20,114 nucleotides of DNA from Chara braunii (GCA_003427395.1 BFEA01000391.1:239732-259845); one strand, 5' to 3'; counted from the stretch's first letter, positions 9,735 through 18,748 are shown. Numbers and translations: made by a program. The notes: generated from the letters alone by a model not told the origin.

Positions 9735-9918
9735 ATTCCGTTATGGGACCACAGTGTCAAGCCTGCAGTAACGAGCCTTGCCCATTGGCGTCTCGCATTT
9801 CCTTTTCCCCTTCTTGTGTATTTTGCTTTGATTTTGTTATAGAGTGCTAGAAAACAAGAATTTGGAAAATACTCGAATCCCTCGTTCAGAACACAGGAGT
9901 TGCGGTATAGAGGGAGCC

Positions 9919-9926
9919 TATAAAAG
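9919..9926 (+). promoter_or_regulatory. TATA box
   Basis: TATAAAAG matches the eukaryotic core-promoter consensus exactly and is followed by a purine-rich stretch. Transcription would be expected to start near 9950, giving a leader of about 140 bases before the ATG at 10091. This is the best core-promoter match seen on the plus strand. Confidence 0.45.
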
Positions 9927-10090
9927 AAAGAAGGGGCTGGCTATCTAGCAGCTAACTGTGGGTGTCCATGAGTCATCTTGTCGCGTTAATGCTACTGGTT
10001 TGGGACCATAGCACGGAGTAGTGAGGGCTATCGTGAGTTGTCTGAGCGTGTGCACTTGGTAGCGAGGCCCTGACTATTCTGAACGACGTC

Positions 10091-10621
10091 ATGTTGCGGA
10101 GTAGCGGGTTACACGGCTACAGACCGACATACCTCCAGTTTGTCTGGAGGTGGGAGTCAATGTCAGATGAGGAGCCCACTGTGACGGCTACCTTGGATTA
10201 TAGTCGTTGCAAAGGAGAGGTGAAACTGAAGGTTAATGTTGAAGGGGGAAGAGAAAGAGAGATGAGGGATGATCGGAGACTACAACTGGTGATTACGGAG
10301 GCCAGGGATAGAGCGGAGAGGAGATGCAGGAGGGACGGGGTTACTGACGAATTAAAGGTGACAGTTTCTTACCTGGACGAGGGGACCTCGACGGACACAG
10401 TGGAACGCGAACAACAACACCTGGACCGTGATTCAGAGGCAGAGAGTGAGGTCAGTGACCGGAAGACCTGTCTCCGGTCCTGGAACAGGCCGGACCAGGT
10501 TGGCAGGAACCACCCTCTGGCGCGAGATGTGGAGGGCGGACCCGAGGCCAGCTCGCGACAACCGATGCCCAGAGGCCGCGGGACAAGTGAGAAGAAGAGC
10601 AGGAGAAAGAGACACGTGTGA
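10091..10621 (+). CDS. Charged 176-residue ORF downstream of a TATA box
   Basis: An ATG frame of 176 codons ends at 10621; an in-frame ATG at 10160 is an alternative start. The product is very rich in charged residues. Residues about 24-105 mix short beta-like strands (VKLKVNV-like, LKVTVSYL) with Arg/Glu-rich helices, and the tail is basic (SEKKSRRKRHV), like a nuclear-localisation or nucleic-acid-binding end. No catalytic motif or known domain was recognised. Support comes from the TATAAAAG box 165 bases upstream and from the length. Against it, the region is purine-biased, which keeps several frames open, and shadow frames overlap on both strands. It may be a first exon, an element-encoded small protein, or chance. 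Confidence 0.35.
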   Translation: MLRSSGLHGYRPTYLQFVWRWESMSDEEPTVTATLDYSRCKGEVKLKVNVEGGREREMRDDRRLQLVITEARDRAERRCRRDGVTDELKVTVSYLDEGTSTDTVEREQQHLDRDSEAESEVSDRKTCLRSWNRPDQVGRNHPLARDVEGGPEASSRQPMPRGRGTSEKKSRRKRHV

Positions 10622-12474
10622 GAGAGAAGGGTCTCCAAGGTCAACGAGGGATCGAAACAGTCCGGGGGTGAGCAATAGAGGACGGTATGCACGGGGTAGT
10701 TGAGAGAGAGGGAGGTGCCAGTATGGGCGGACAGGCAATGTGTGTGAAGAGGAGAGGCGAGTGCGGCATGTTCTTTTTTCTTGGGAGTGCTGACGTCAAC
10801 TTGACTTCAACACGCGATAAGAGAGAGAGACAGGCGGACGAAAAGGGTGGGAGAAGAAATAAGAGACCACTCGCTCCCGCACAATCCAGGGGGATGACGT
10901 CAGTAGTTTGGAGCGAGCCGCTGCAGTGACATGTACACGCTCAGGTAAAGAAAGACCCATGAAGGAAAGGCGTGTTACCAGAGTATGCGCGCACGGGAGT
11001 TAAGTGTGCAGGACAAGGCCTGAAAATAAGATCGATGTTGGAGTGTGCTCGTTGTACCTGGCAAGAAGTGTATCAAGTCGCTATTGTTGACATCACTCAA
11101 GTGAGCACGCATGTACGTTTTTAAGAACGAAGTCACGAGTTTCGTAATGGGGTTGGTAGTACTCCGAGAGCCTAGGACGGGTGGTTGACACCAGGAAAAC
11201 TTGAGCGAGAGAGATAAGTATGCAAGTGAGGAAGAAGTGTGAAGCTGTGAAGTGATTGACGCCATCGCTGATGAGAAGGTGATCGGTCATCATGGGTGGA
11301 GAGAAGAAAGGGAAGAAGCAAGAAGTTTTTGAGCAGCTCCGTGGCTGAAGCGAGCCATTTTAAACGGCCCTACGCACTAACTGACGAGTGTCACGACAAT
11401 GACGCAAATATGTTCGCGTGAAAGAGTGAGCGAGAGAAAGTGGAAGGAAAAAGGGGAAGGTCTTTGGGAGCATATGATCGACTGCATCACCGGACAAACA
11501 CTGTCTTTGGACTCCCTGTATTACCCCGTGGCTACCTCCAAACTGACTTACTCAGTGAGGTTGCGCGAGTAGTGTGGAGTATGCCCCTGGAAGAAGTATT
11601 GTGGGAGGCGATCACCAAAACTAGTAGGCACTGACAGCGGTCTCGACACACGAGGCGGCTCAACTGACGAGCTTCAATCAGACCATGAACAGGAGTAACG
11701 GCGCCCATGTGATATGCGAGAGGAGAGGGATGTGAGGGACCCATACTATAGTCGTCTGTCATCGAAATGTCTTCGCGTGTGACTTGCGTGAAGGAGATGT
11801 CCGTCCCTCGCTGACAACAGTCATTGCCTGCTTGTCTCTTGCTCAGGGCAAATCTGCGGACTTAATCGTATTGGGTGTTGATGACACTCACAAGTAAAGA
11901 GCAGAATCTTGAGGAAACTTTCATATGTTTTCTTGCATAGCTCATGAGTAAGTCCATCGCTAACTGGTGTTTGGGATTTCCACCTCTTTGTTGTCTATTC
12001 ACCCTTGTCAATGACTTAACCCTCCGCCAGCGACAAGGGGCTGATTCTAAACTGACTAGTGGGTGACTGCTCGTCAAAGAGTCATTAACAAGCTACTGCA
12101 GTGTCGACTCAACGATCTTTTCTTTGTCTTTCTGTGAGATGACTGGTAAAAGCTGTGGTGTAGAGCTAATGATCGTGGGGCAGGTGACAAGTACTGAAAG
12201 CAGAATGAACTCTTTGAGACATCGTACGTGCCATTCGTTAGTCTGAGGGTCGAGCTTACGTTCAACTAGTAGCCACTTTCTTTTGAGTCCCTACAGAACA
12301 CCGCTCGGTGAGGGGTGAATTGAGGAAGTCGTACCGAGAAAGCTTTTGATGAGATCGAAGACGCACGAGGCTCACTCAGAGAGCTTACGATTGAAGCCTT
12401 CCAGCATGCGGTTGTGTCGTTCCTTCTTGACATAATCAGAACAAGAACCCGGCTATTTTCAGCCCTACTTAATT
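10622..12474. other. Purine-biased non-coding stretch
   Basis: The plus strand is rich in GAGAGA-like runs up to about 11450 and becomes mixed afterwards. Short ORFs occur on both strands (for example 10687-10929 plus and 10975-11265 minus) but none shows a domain or consistent splice signals. If 10091-10621 were a first exon, this would be intronic; I cannot show that. Confidence 0.4.
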
Positions 12475-12699
12475 GTGTTTGGCCCAGGATTGCAAATGTG
12501 GACAACTATGGGTTTGATTGCATGGTATCAGGCGCATTCTGAAGTGCAATCAACCCTGGCCCGTCTGAAGTTTTTTTTCCTATCTGATGGTGAGATACTA
12601 CGAAAAGTCCCTTATTTGACAGGTAAAATATGGGGCTCTAATAAGTGGGGCTATTACAGAGTTCTATACGGACGCAAGGGAAAGTATCAACCGGGATAA
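12475..12699 (+). other. Short open frame, possible exon
   Basis: A 74-codon frame opens at a GTG, with its first ATG eight codons in, at 12496 (product start MWTTMGLIAWYQ). It contains a plausible splice donor, ACAG|GTAAAA at 12622/12623, and a possible acceptor, TTTGGCCCAG, ending at 12486. The phase does not join to the downstream coding exon at 13867 through any acceptor I could find, so I do not include it in that gene. It may be a stray open frame. Confidence 0.2.
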
Positions 12700-13866
12700 T
12701 GTGGTTGTGGGACTGCCATGCTGAGGGTTTTATAATAAGTAAAGTGTGATTTTTTTTCATCATTTTAATGACGAAATTCTACCTTTAAGTACTATCTGAG
12801 GCTTTGGTCGTTTAGCTGAGCATGCCGCCAGCATTTTACTCTTCCCCCCTTTCTTGATTTACTTTTATGAACCGTGAGTAGTGGCTTGATAAGTCTTTTG
12901 GGCTAGACGAACTTGGTGGTGTTGCTCGGCAGGTCGGGTAACACTCCTGCCTCTCAGCGCTAAAATGAAGCAGAGGGAAAAGGTAGTTGTGTCACTTTAC
13001 TCATCAGTTTCACCCCTCTGTTTTCGTACTGATGAGGCAGAATACGAACACGCTTAGAAAAATAGCTCATCTTCTGATTAAGTTCCTCCTCAATGGGGAC
13101 TGACCGAAAATGGAGATTGAAATTGGCAGCGGATGAAAATTTATGAAGATACTCTGCGATCAGTAAAAGAGCCGTTTACACTCAGTGACGCCAAAAACAT
13201 TGCAGTACAATCTGAAGTCGTCCCACGACACCCCGTGTACTATTCGGACTCTTAATACGGTCGCAAAGCTGTTACTGCAGAAGAGGAACTGTTGTCTAGG
13301 TTTCTTTGTGTGGCTACCAGAATTGGGACTGTCCCCAGTGTTACTCTGCACACCTCTTGAGTAAAACCTAGGGGTGACAGCCGACCCCGCTCTGTAGCAA
13401 TAACCATGACGTGATGGTCTCGTACTCCACTCGGACTTGATCAAAGTTCGGATTCGCTCTGAGCAGAGCCTCTCAGACTGCTTACTTAGTGTGGGGACCA
13501 ATGAACTGAACTTGTGTCCTATAATCACGCAGTAAACGATGGCAGTCACAGTCAGCGTTTGGCTGAATCTGCAACGTCACAAGTGTTATCATCCACAGAA
13601 CTGAGGAAAGGTTCTCTTTTGTTAATTTTTGCTATGTCGGGACCTCCTTGAAAGCTGGTGAACCCGTGAGCAGCAGAACGATGAGTGATCCCCTCTCATC
13701 TTCTACCCCTTTGTGGTGTCATCGGGGCTGAATTGTCTAGCCCACATCACTTTTGAGTGCATTTTGACAAGACTATATTGAAATCAGTCTGCCCCTCCTC
13801 GGTGAATCTTAAGACACATGTGTGCTGGTTCGCTAGGTCTCGGAACAGAAGAGTTTTGGCAGTAAA
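12700..13866. other. Non-coding stretch upstream of the two-exon gene
   Basis: No gene is recognised. A minus-strand ORF of 129 codons (13160-13549) shows no domain. A 9-bp perfect inverted repeat, CTCATCAGT (13000-13008) with ACTGATGAG (13028-13036), has a 19-base loop. The final 130 bases would hold the promoter of the next gene, but only a weak TATA-like ACTATATTGA near 13773 is visible. Confidence 0.4.
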
Positions 13867-14117
13867 ATGGGTGGCGTAGACAAACTAAGGGTGACCTATT
13901 CTTTGCACCGGGACAAGACCGAGGGTTGGGAAGAACGGGCGGCACAGAATCTTCGCTATCAAACAAGGCTCATGATGGAGTATGCTCTGACGCTAGTAAA
14001 AGAACAGACCATGATTGAATACACCTACTACATCCATGGATTAGACGGAATACTGCACAGTACTTTCTCGTTCGTAGGGTCGGTTGAGGAGACCCGGAGA
14101 GTTGTTGCCAGTGATCA
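13867..14117 (+). CDS. Orphan two-exon gene, exon 1
   Basis: The exon starts at an ATG in a strong context (A at -3, G at +4: TAAAATGG) and encodes 83 residues plus two bases of the next codon. It ends at a donor, CA|GTAAAG, at 14117/14118. Without splicing, the frame stops one codon later. The product has an Arg/Glu-rich helix-like stretch (EGWEERAAQNLRYQ) and then a more hydrophobic, aromatic part (MIEYTYYIHGLDGILHSTF). It joins exon 2 in phase for a total of about 330 residues. I recognise no domain. The frame is open for ten codons before the ATG, so an upstream coding exon cannot be excluded. Confidence 0.55.
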
Positions 14118-14453
14118 GTAAAGGACCCAACCACCAACACTAAGAGAAAAGAGCATGCATCAGGTATAAGTGGACTAGGGAAGACATCGGAAACCAGCCA
14201 CAATCAAACACTGTACATCATCAAATCACAAGCAACAATTTGAACCAGTCACGAAACTGAGGGAATCAAAAGATCGACAACGAATACTAGCGGCTGCTAC
14301 AAGCAACAGACACTTATGGAAATTAGCAACAACAATAACCAACATACCGGTTAATTACTTGGTGCGTGGGTGTTCGGTGCTCCAGCTAACGATAGAGGTC
14401 CGATTGACTCTGGAGGGTAACTTTCATATTAACTTGCAGCTAGCTTGAGGCAG
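14118..14453 (+). other. Intron, 336 bases
   Basis: The donor is CA|GTAAAG and the acceptor TTGAGGCAG|C. The two exon frames match exactly across it (phase 2). The upstream candidate acceptor, ending at 14439 (AACTTGCAG), would run into a stop, and the one ending at 14478 (CTATCAG) would be out of phase. The acceptor lacks a long polypyrimidine tract. Confidence 0.5.
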
Positions 14454-15195
14454 CTTTCAATTCCCTTCCAACTATCAGAGTAAACGATTACCCGAGCACA
14501 TAAGAGAGATCAACCCCATTACAGTTGACCAATCGGTCATCGACAGTCTCAATCGTATAGCCACTAAGGAGAGTTTTCCCTACAGGGATGTCGAGATCGA
14601 TGGGTTCAAGTGCGAAGATCTGTCTATCTTCATTGCGCTCACAGAGTTTGCTGGAGGTACAATCAAAGACCTACGGATCTTCCTGAGGAAAGGGAATGAA
14701 ACACATCCTCACTTCGATGCGGTGTGGGTGGCGACAACTAGGTTCGTGCAGTGGAAAGCAGAGAGACTCCTGGGAAACCTGAAACTGGTCTACAGCTTTG
14801 GCCCCAAGCTCTTTACAGATTATCCCAAACCTCCAGTTCCATATTACCTTATCGATGGTTCTTGTTGGGGAGATTTGGTGGAGCTGGCCAAGAGGTACAT
14901 CTCACCTGCAGTGATTGATTACGAGGCAGTGACTGAGCCTTCCGAGTTCCCGCATCTCAGACGGGGCATTTTCTCTCAGCCATATCTTCCTACTCTATGG
15001 GAGGAATTATGTGCTATGGTTGACTTCCGTATCATGGGACTTGGGTGGAAGTGCTCAGAACTAGCAGGGTTCAGATGGCTCTACACTCAGAGGCCACAGG
15101 CTCAGAAAGTAGGGGACACGGCTCAAGGCGCAAAAAACGCACAGCAAAGGGAGAAACTAAGTGTGAGATTCAAAGGAATGAGTGAGGACTCTTGA
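14454..15195 (+). CDS. Orphan two-exon gene, exon 2
   Basis: The frame is open for 249 codons from 14449 to the TGA at 15193-15195. That is unlikely by chance: roughly 0.01 expected per window at one stop per 20 codons. Yet its first ATG is far inside, which implies an upstream exon, and the acceptor at 14453 joins exon 1 in phase. The 246 residues have an ordinary globular composition, with aromatics spread throughout and acidic/hydrophobic alternation (KCEDLSIFIALTEF). A Pro/Tyr segment follows (DYPKPPVPYYLIDG), then a Trp-rich part (LPTLWEELCAMVDFRIMG). The last 35 or so residues are Gln/Lys-rich and look unstructured. There is no signal peptide, membrane helix or known catalytic motif. 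I do not recognise the family; it could be a lineage-specific protein or an element-encoded one. Confidence 0.62.
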
Positions 15196-15448
15196 CTGGT
15201 GCTGGCCGTGTTTCCCTACATGTGTACTTTCTGAGGCTATTATGAGTTCTCATTCTTCCCTCACATGACTTTGTTTTGTCATTGCTCGAGTCAGTCGGTC
15301 TTGCCTCTTGCATTGCCATGTTTGATGATTGCATTTCTCTAAAGGTTTTGTCACAGTTCTCAAAATTAGATTAACATAATTGATGCATGCATAGCACTCC
15401 ACAATTTTATGATCATTATTTGCACGATTCTTTGTTGTTCCGAATCAA

Positions 15449-15454
15449 AATAAA
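15449..15454 (+). terminator. Poly(A) signal for the two-exon gene
   Basis: AATAAA lies 254 bases after the stop codon at 15195, after an AT-rich 3' region. It is the canonical polyadenylation hexamer. Cleavage would be expected 10-30 bases downstream. Confidence 0.45.
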
Positions 15455-15915
15455 AGATTCCTAAGACCGGAGACCGGCGAAGACCGCAATTGAAGGGTCT
15501 CGCTCGAAGCCGGACGCACATAACAGGAAGGGATTTGCTTTAATTAATTTATTTTATTTATTGCAAACATCTACAAAATCCTGCGTGACAGCCTGTTGGC
15601 TTTCCGGTCGCCTGAAGTGGTCCGACTGAAAAAAGAGCGACAACGGTCTCACACCTCTATCAGACCCGCACGCGAACCGGCGCACTGGGGAGGCTGAAAT
15701 CCCAAGCTCGACTCGACGTGGGTCGACTAGGACGTATCCCACTCACCACACATACACCACACTACAAACACAAAAATAAACCACACACGCATACACCAAA
15801 CAACACGACAACACTCCTAGTCCCTTCAGTAGCCATCCCATAACTCTCCGATGCGGAAATCAGATAGGCGACGCGTGCGAGACTTAGTATAAAACCTCGC
15901 GGACGCAGGGCCTAC
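15455..15915. other. Non-coding stretch after the two-exon gene
   Basis: It holds a short AT-rich run (15536-15565), then a C/A-rich stretch (about 15745-15815) of CACAC-like words. A 62-codon minus-strand ORF (15554-15742) has no recognisable product. Nothing else is seen. Confidence 0.45.
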
Positions 15916-15919
15916 TCAT

Positions 15920-16226
15920 ATCGCTAGCGATGCAAGCATCCGCAACCAGTCGCAATGATGGCGTACTATGTAGTACCCATATTCATGTGATCCTCGTTAA
16001 TCTCGAGGGCGCGTTCGACACTCAAGTGTCGGTTGACACGTGCCTTGAGGAAATGATCTCTTGACGCTAGACAACCGCCAGGTGCGGTTGAGAACCACAC
16101 CCTCTTCTGCATCCTGCGGAGAGTGGGTGGTACACAGGTTCATACCTGTGGTGGCAATCGTCTCTTATTGCCCTGAAGACCAGCTCCTTCACCTAGGGAC
16201 TGGAAATAAGTCAAGGGGTTTGACTT
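15920..16226. repeat. Chain of short perfect hairpins, possible structured RNA
   Basis: In order: palindrome ATCGCTAGCGAT (15920-15931); GATGC/GCATC (15929-15940); GTACTA/TAGTAC (15963-15976); CGACACT/AGTGTCG with a 2-base loop (16016-16031); CAACCGC/GCGGTTG with a 5-base loop (16072-16090). Next is a 14-position stem, 16094-16107 with 16118-16131, having two mismatches and one T-G pair. Then come CACAGGT/ACCTGTG with loop TCAT (16133-16150), GGCAAT/ATTGCC (16153-16172) and AAGTCAA/TTGACTT (16208-16226). Four 7-bp stems with loops of at most 5 bases within 211 bases is far above the roughly 0.1 expected by chance. I do not recognise a known ncRNA. The transcribed strand cannot be decided from perfect stems. 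Confidence 0.6.
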
Positions 16227-16325
16227 TGATGGCTGCCACGGACTAAAAGGAATCCCCGTTTTCTCTCAAAAACATAATCTGTTTAACCCTTACGAGGTCA
16301 CGGTGGGCCGCACGAAACACTCCAG

Positions 16326-16347
16326 ACATATATATTTGCATATATGT
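16326..16347. repeat. AT-rich 8-bp hairpin
   Basis: ACATATAT (16326-16333) pairs exactly with ATATATGT (16340-16347) across a 6-base loop. Being AT-only apart from one C-G pair, it is individually of modest significance. Confidence 0.5.
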
Positions 16348-16742
16348 AGAGGATTATTTATATAGGACGATCACTTCTCACAGTCACAGTGGGACTCCTC
16401 TCAGCCATATATATATGTATGTGAGTGCAGGCAGTCAAATCCAAAGTCCGAATCACCAAACATACCTGCAATCACATCGAAGATTCAACCCAAAAGTCCA
16501 TGCANTNCACAGGGTCAACTTCAACCATTCCCTGCACTCATACCCCTTGTTTTAGCCATGCAAGCCTCACTCTTGTGCAACTTCTCAAAATAAAATACTC
16601 AGTACTTTTCTTCAAATGGCCATTCAAATAAAGTCCGGGNGAAAACACAACAAAACANTTCAAATCACAAGGCTAAAGCCTTTAGGTTNAGTGNCGNGAG
16701 TGGATTGGAGTTGAATCGTGAACCGACGAACCGGCAACCGAC

Positions 16743-16796
16743 CTGTTATCAATGATAATGTTATCAATGATAACAGAAGATGATCCTCGTAGGATC
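16743..16796. repeat. 16-bp hairpin and adjacent GATCCT palindrome
   Basis: The arm CTGTTATCAATGATAA (16743-16758) is followed after TG by TTATCAATGATAACAG (16761-16776). Fifteen of sixteen positions pair. The shared word TTATCAATGATAA also makes the two arms near-direct repeats of each other. Six bases later GATCCT/AGGATC (16782-16796) forms another hairpin with loop CGT. Confidence 0.75.
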
Positions 16797-17040
16797 GAGC
16801 TGAATCTAGCCCAAGTCCTGAATCAATCGATTAAGAAGACCTGAAACACAAGACAGACCAATCCTGAAGCTAAAATCATAAGTGTATGGAGANTACAGCT
16901 CCATAACACATTCTCACCCAAGACCCTCTACAAGCTAAGCCTAGACCTGCCTCTAAGTCAGTGCCCAACGCAAGGCAGACCTACGGCAGCATTCCCCCAT
17001 TCAGGGTGGATTGCCAGAATTGCCACCTGTCAAAGTATAA

Positions 17041-17408
17041 TCTAACTCCTTTAAACTAAGAAAATTTCGGCAGCGCTTCCCATAGGAAAAGTGTCTTTCC
17101 AAGATTTACATCAGTCTGAATATGATGACAGAAATAGTCTTCAACTTTCCAAAGTCCAATTTTTGTCTAACTCCCTNAATTAGCAAAAATTTGGGCAGCA
17201 CTCCTTTTAGAAAAGGAGACTTTCCAGATTTTTACTAAGTCGTATATGAAAATTAGACAAGTTGATCTTTGAAAGGTCAAATTTTGACNAACTCCTTGGA
17301 TTTGCAGAAATTTCGGCAATGCTTCTCGTAGAGAAAGTGACTTACCAAGATTTNTACAAGCCCAAGTATAATAAATGATCCCAGAAAATGCAGAAATCGA
17401 CCTAAGTA
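17041..17408. repeat. Three-copy tandem repeat of about 120 bp with a hairpin in each copy
   Basis: Copies begin near 17041, 17166 and 17287 with TCTAACTCC-like words, followed by a GCAAAAATTTCGGCAGC-like segment, so the periods are about 125 and 121. The copies are diverged, but all have a stem just after the GGCAGC-like word. In copy 1, CTTCC faces GGAAAAG around CATA. In copy 2, CTCCTTTT faces AAAAGGAG (17201-17208 with 17211-17218). In copy 3, CTTCTC faces GAGAAAG around GTA. Stem bases differ while pairing is kept. A second stem recurs about 70 bases later in copies 1 and 2 (ACTTT/AAAGT; TTGATCTTT/AAAGGTCAA). Ns at 17177, 17289 and 17354 fall inside. Confidence 0.65.
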
Positions 17409-17653
17409 ACAAAAATAAACTTAGCCCATAAAATGAAGGAATTTGAAACAACTCCTATGGCTCTAGCACGTGGCGAGCTGCTAAAGTAACTACCTGTCAA
17501 ACTGAAACTCTGACTAAGTAGTGATCTCACTCAGCCGCATGCACGGTCAAACCACAAAGGTAAGTACTCTCACCAACTCAAATCACCTTGATAAANAATA
17601 NNTCATAGTCTTTCAATGATTTATCCCNTTATACCCAGCTTATATAGGGTATC
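17409..17653. other. Spacer between the 120-bp repeat and the hairpin array
   Basis: No gene or clear repeat unit is visible. Several Ns occur (17596, 17601, 17602 and one near 17628). Confidence 0.4.
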
Positions 17654-18472
17654 GAGTTAGGTCATTCATCTTAGAAACAATGCCAACTCTTTGCCTTANT
17701 TATACACGTACAGGTTGCACAACTACTTTTCTCTTCATTGGGCACATGACTAAGCCATTCGTCCTAGAAACAATGCTTAGTCGNCCTCATCTGTTTAAAT
17801 AGCCAAGCTATNTATACTTCTCTGAGTTTACTCTTCAAAAATGAGCGTATGACTGAGCAATTCATCTTAGAAACAATGCTCAGCCGGCCCAAGTTACCTT
17901 CAATCATAACTCTTAGTTATACTCTCTTAATTTGTGATAAGGCTATAGTCAGACCATTCGTCTTAGAAACAATGTCTGGCTAGCCTTATTTTTATAAGCA
18001 TATAGATATAGAAATATAGAAAGTCATATTCCTTTGTTCACATTAAAATCCTGTAGCCTCAGACTTAGACCATTCATCTTAGAAACAATGTCCAGTCTTG
18101 GGTCTGCACCTCCCTCGGAATAAAACAACCAAAAGAGTTGAGCCATTCCTCTTAGAAACAATGCTCAACCCTCTTTTCTCAGCACTGAAAAAAAATAGAG
18201 TACTCTGGGTCAAGACCAAGAGACTGTTCAGAAACCACCCAAAGTAAACAGCGACCAGACCATTCATCTTAGAAACAATGTCTAGTCCTCAAAATTTGCA
18301 CAATCAACACCCCACAGAAACAACAACCAGGCCATTCATCTTAGAAACAATGCCTATTTAAATTAAATAAACATAGCAACCAAGCCATTCGTCTTAGAAA
18401 CAATGCTTTCTCCTTCAGAAAACAGAACAAAACACAGCAGTCAGACCATTCATCTTAGAAACAATGCCTGAC
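17654..18472. repeat. Array of ten covarying hairpin units with a constant core
   Basis: Cores matching CATTCATCTTAGAAACAATG begin at 17663, 17756, 17859, 17955, 18071, 18144, 18261, 18333, 18386 and 18447, spaced 53-117 bases apart. CATT and AATG pair to close a 12-base loop in which TTAGAAAC or TAGAAAC is constant. Beyond an unpaired base, arms continue the stem but differ per unit: GACTAAG/CTTAGTC (unit 2), CTGAG/CTCAG (3), AGTCAGA/TCTGGCT (4), AAAAGAG...TTGAG with CTCAA...CTCTTTT (6), GACCAGA/TCTAGTC (7), GTCAG/CTGAC (10). Units 8 and 9 have only three outer pairs. The spacers otherwise look unrelated and AT-rich. This is conserved pairing with changing sequence, the signature of selection on a folded RNA or of repeated inverted-repeat formation. 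No protein or known ncRNA family is recognised. Confidence 0.85.
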
Positions 18473-18740
18473 CCTCTANGTCCCGTTGAAACACAAAAAA
18501 AACATCCTTCCTCCCAACCTTCCCCCTGATGCAACCCCTTTTTGTAATCTGCTTTCAGACAATCAACAAAAACTGAAACTGAAGTTGCGCATGCATTCTT
18601 TTACTTAGTCTGGGTTATGTCCCAGAAGTCAAATTGAAAGTCAAAGTAGGGATGCATGCAGTATACTCAGCCAAAACATAACAAGGGGTGCAGTTAAGGA
18701 TTATAACTGGGTTTATAGAGGGAAAGCAATGATTACCTTT
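18473..18740. other. Non-coding stretch after the array
   Basis: This unique-looking, moderately AT-rich DNA includes two GCATGCA-containing words (near 18590 and 18655). No gene or RNA was recognised. Confidence 0.4.
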
Positions 18741-18748
18741 CAATTCCC

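Larger units (their letters stand above)
16227..17040. other. Non-coding stretch with further hairpins and Ns
   Basis: Besides the features at 16326-16347 and 16743-16796, it contains a stem TATGGAG/CTCCATA near 16886-16905 with an N in its loop. Eight single Ns lie between 16505 and 16893. There is no convincing ORF: the 68-codon frame at 16425-16631 contains Ns and shows no domain. Confidence 0.4.

Noticed and set aside
13000-13050. Hammerhead ribozyme
   Set aside because: ACTGATGAG resembles the CUGAUGA core, but no GAAA with a closing stem II follows in the right place. The motif is explained by a 9-bp inverted repeat with 13000-13008.
13160-13549. 129-codon minus-strand ORF
   Set aside because: No recognisable domain, a mixed composition rich in Ser/Arg/Cys, and no supporting signals. 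Likely chance.
15930-16260. Known ncRNA such as U3, RNase P or group I/II intron core
   Set aside because: GAGGAAATGATC and similar words recall parts of these families, but none of the other required conserved elements appear in order.
17654-18472. CRISPR array
   Set aside because: Regularly repeated 20-base words with unique spacers look CRISPR-like. But spacing varies from 53 to 117 bases, the variable arms are complementary to each other across the core, no cas genes exist, and the setting is eukaryotic.
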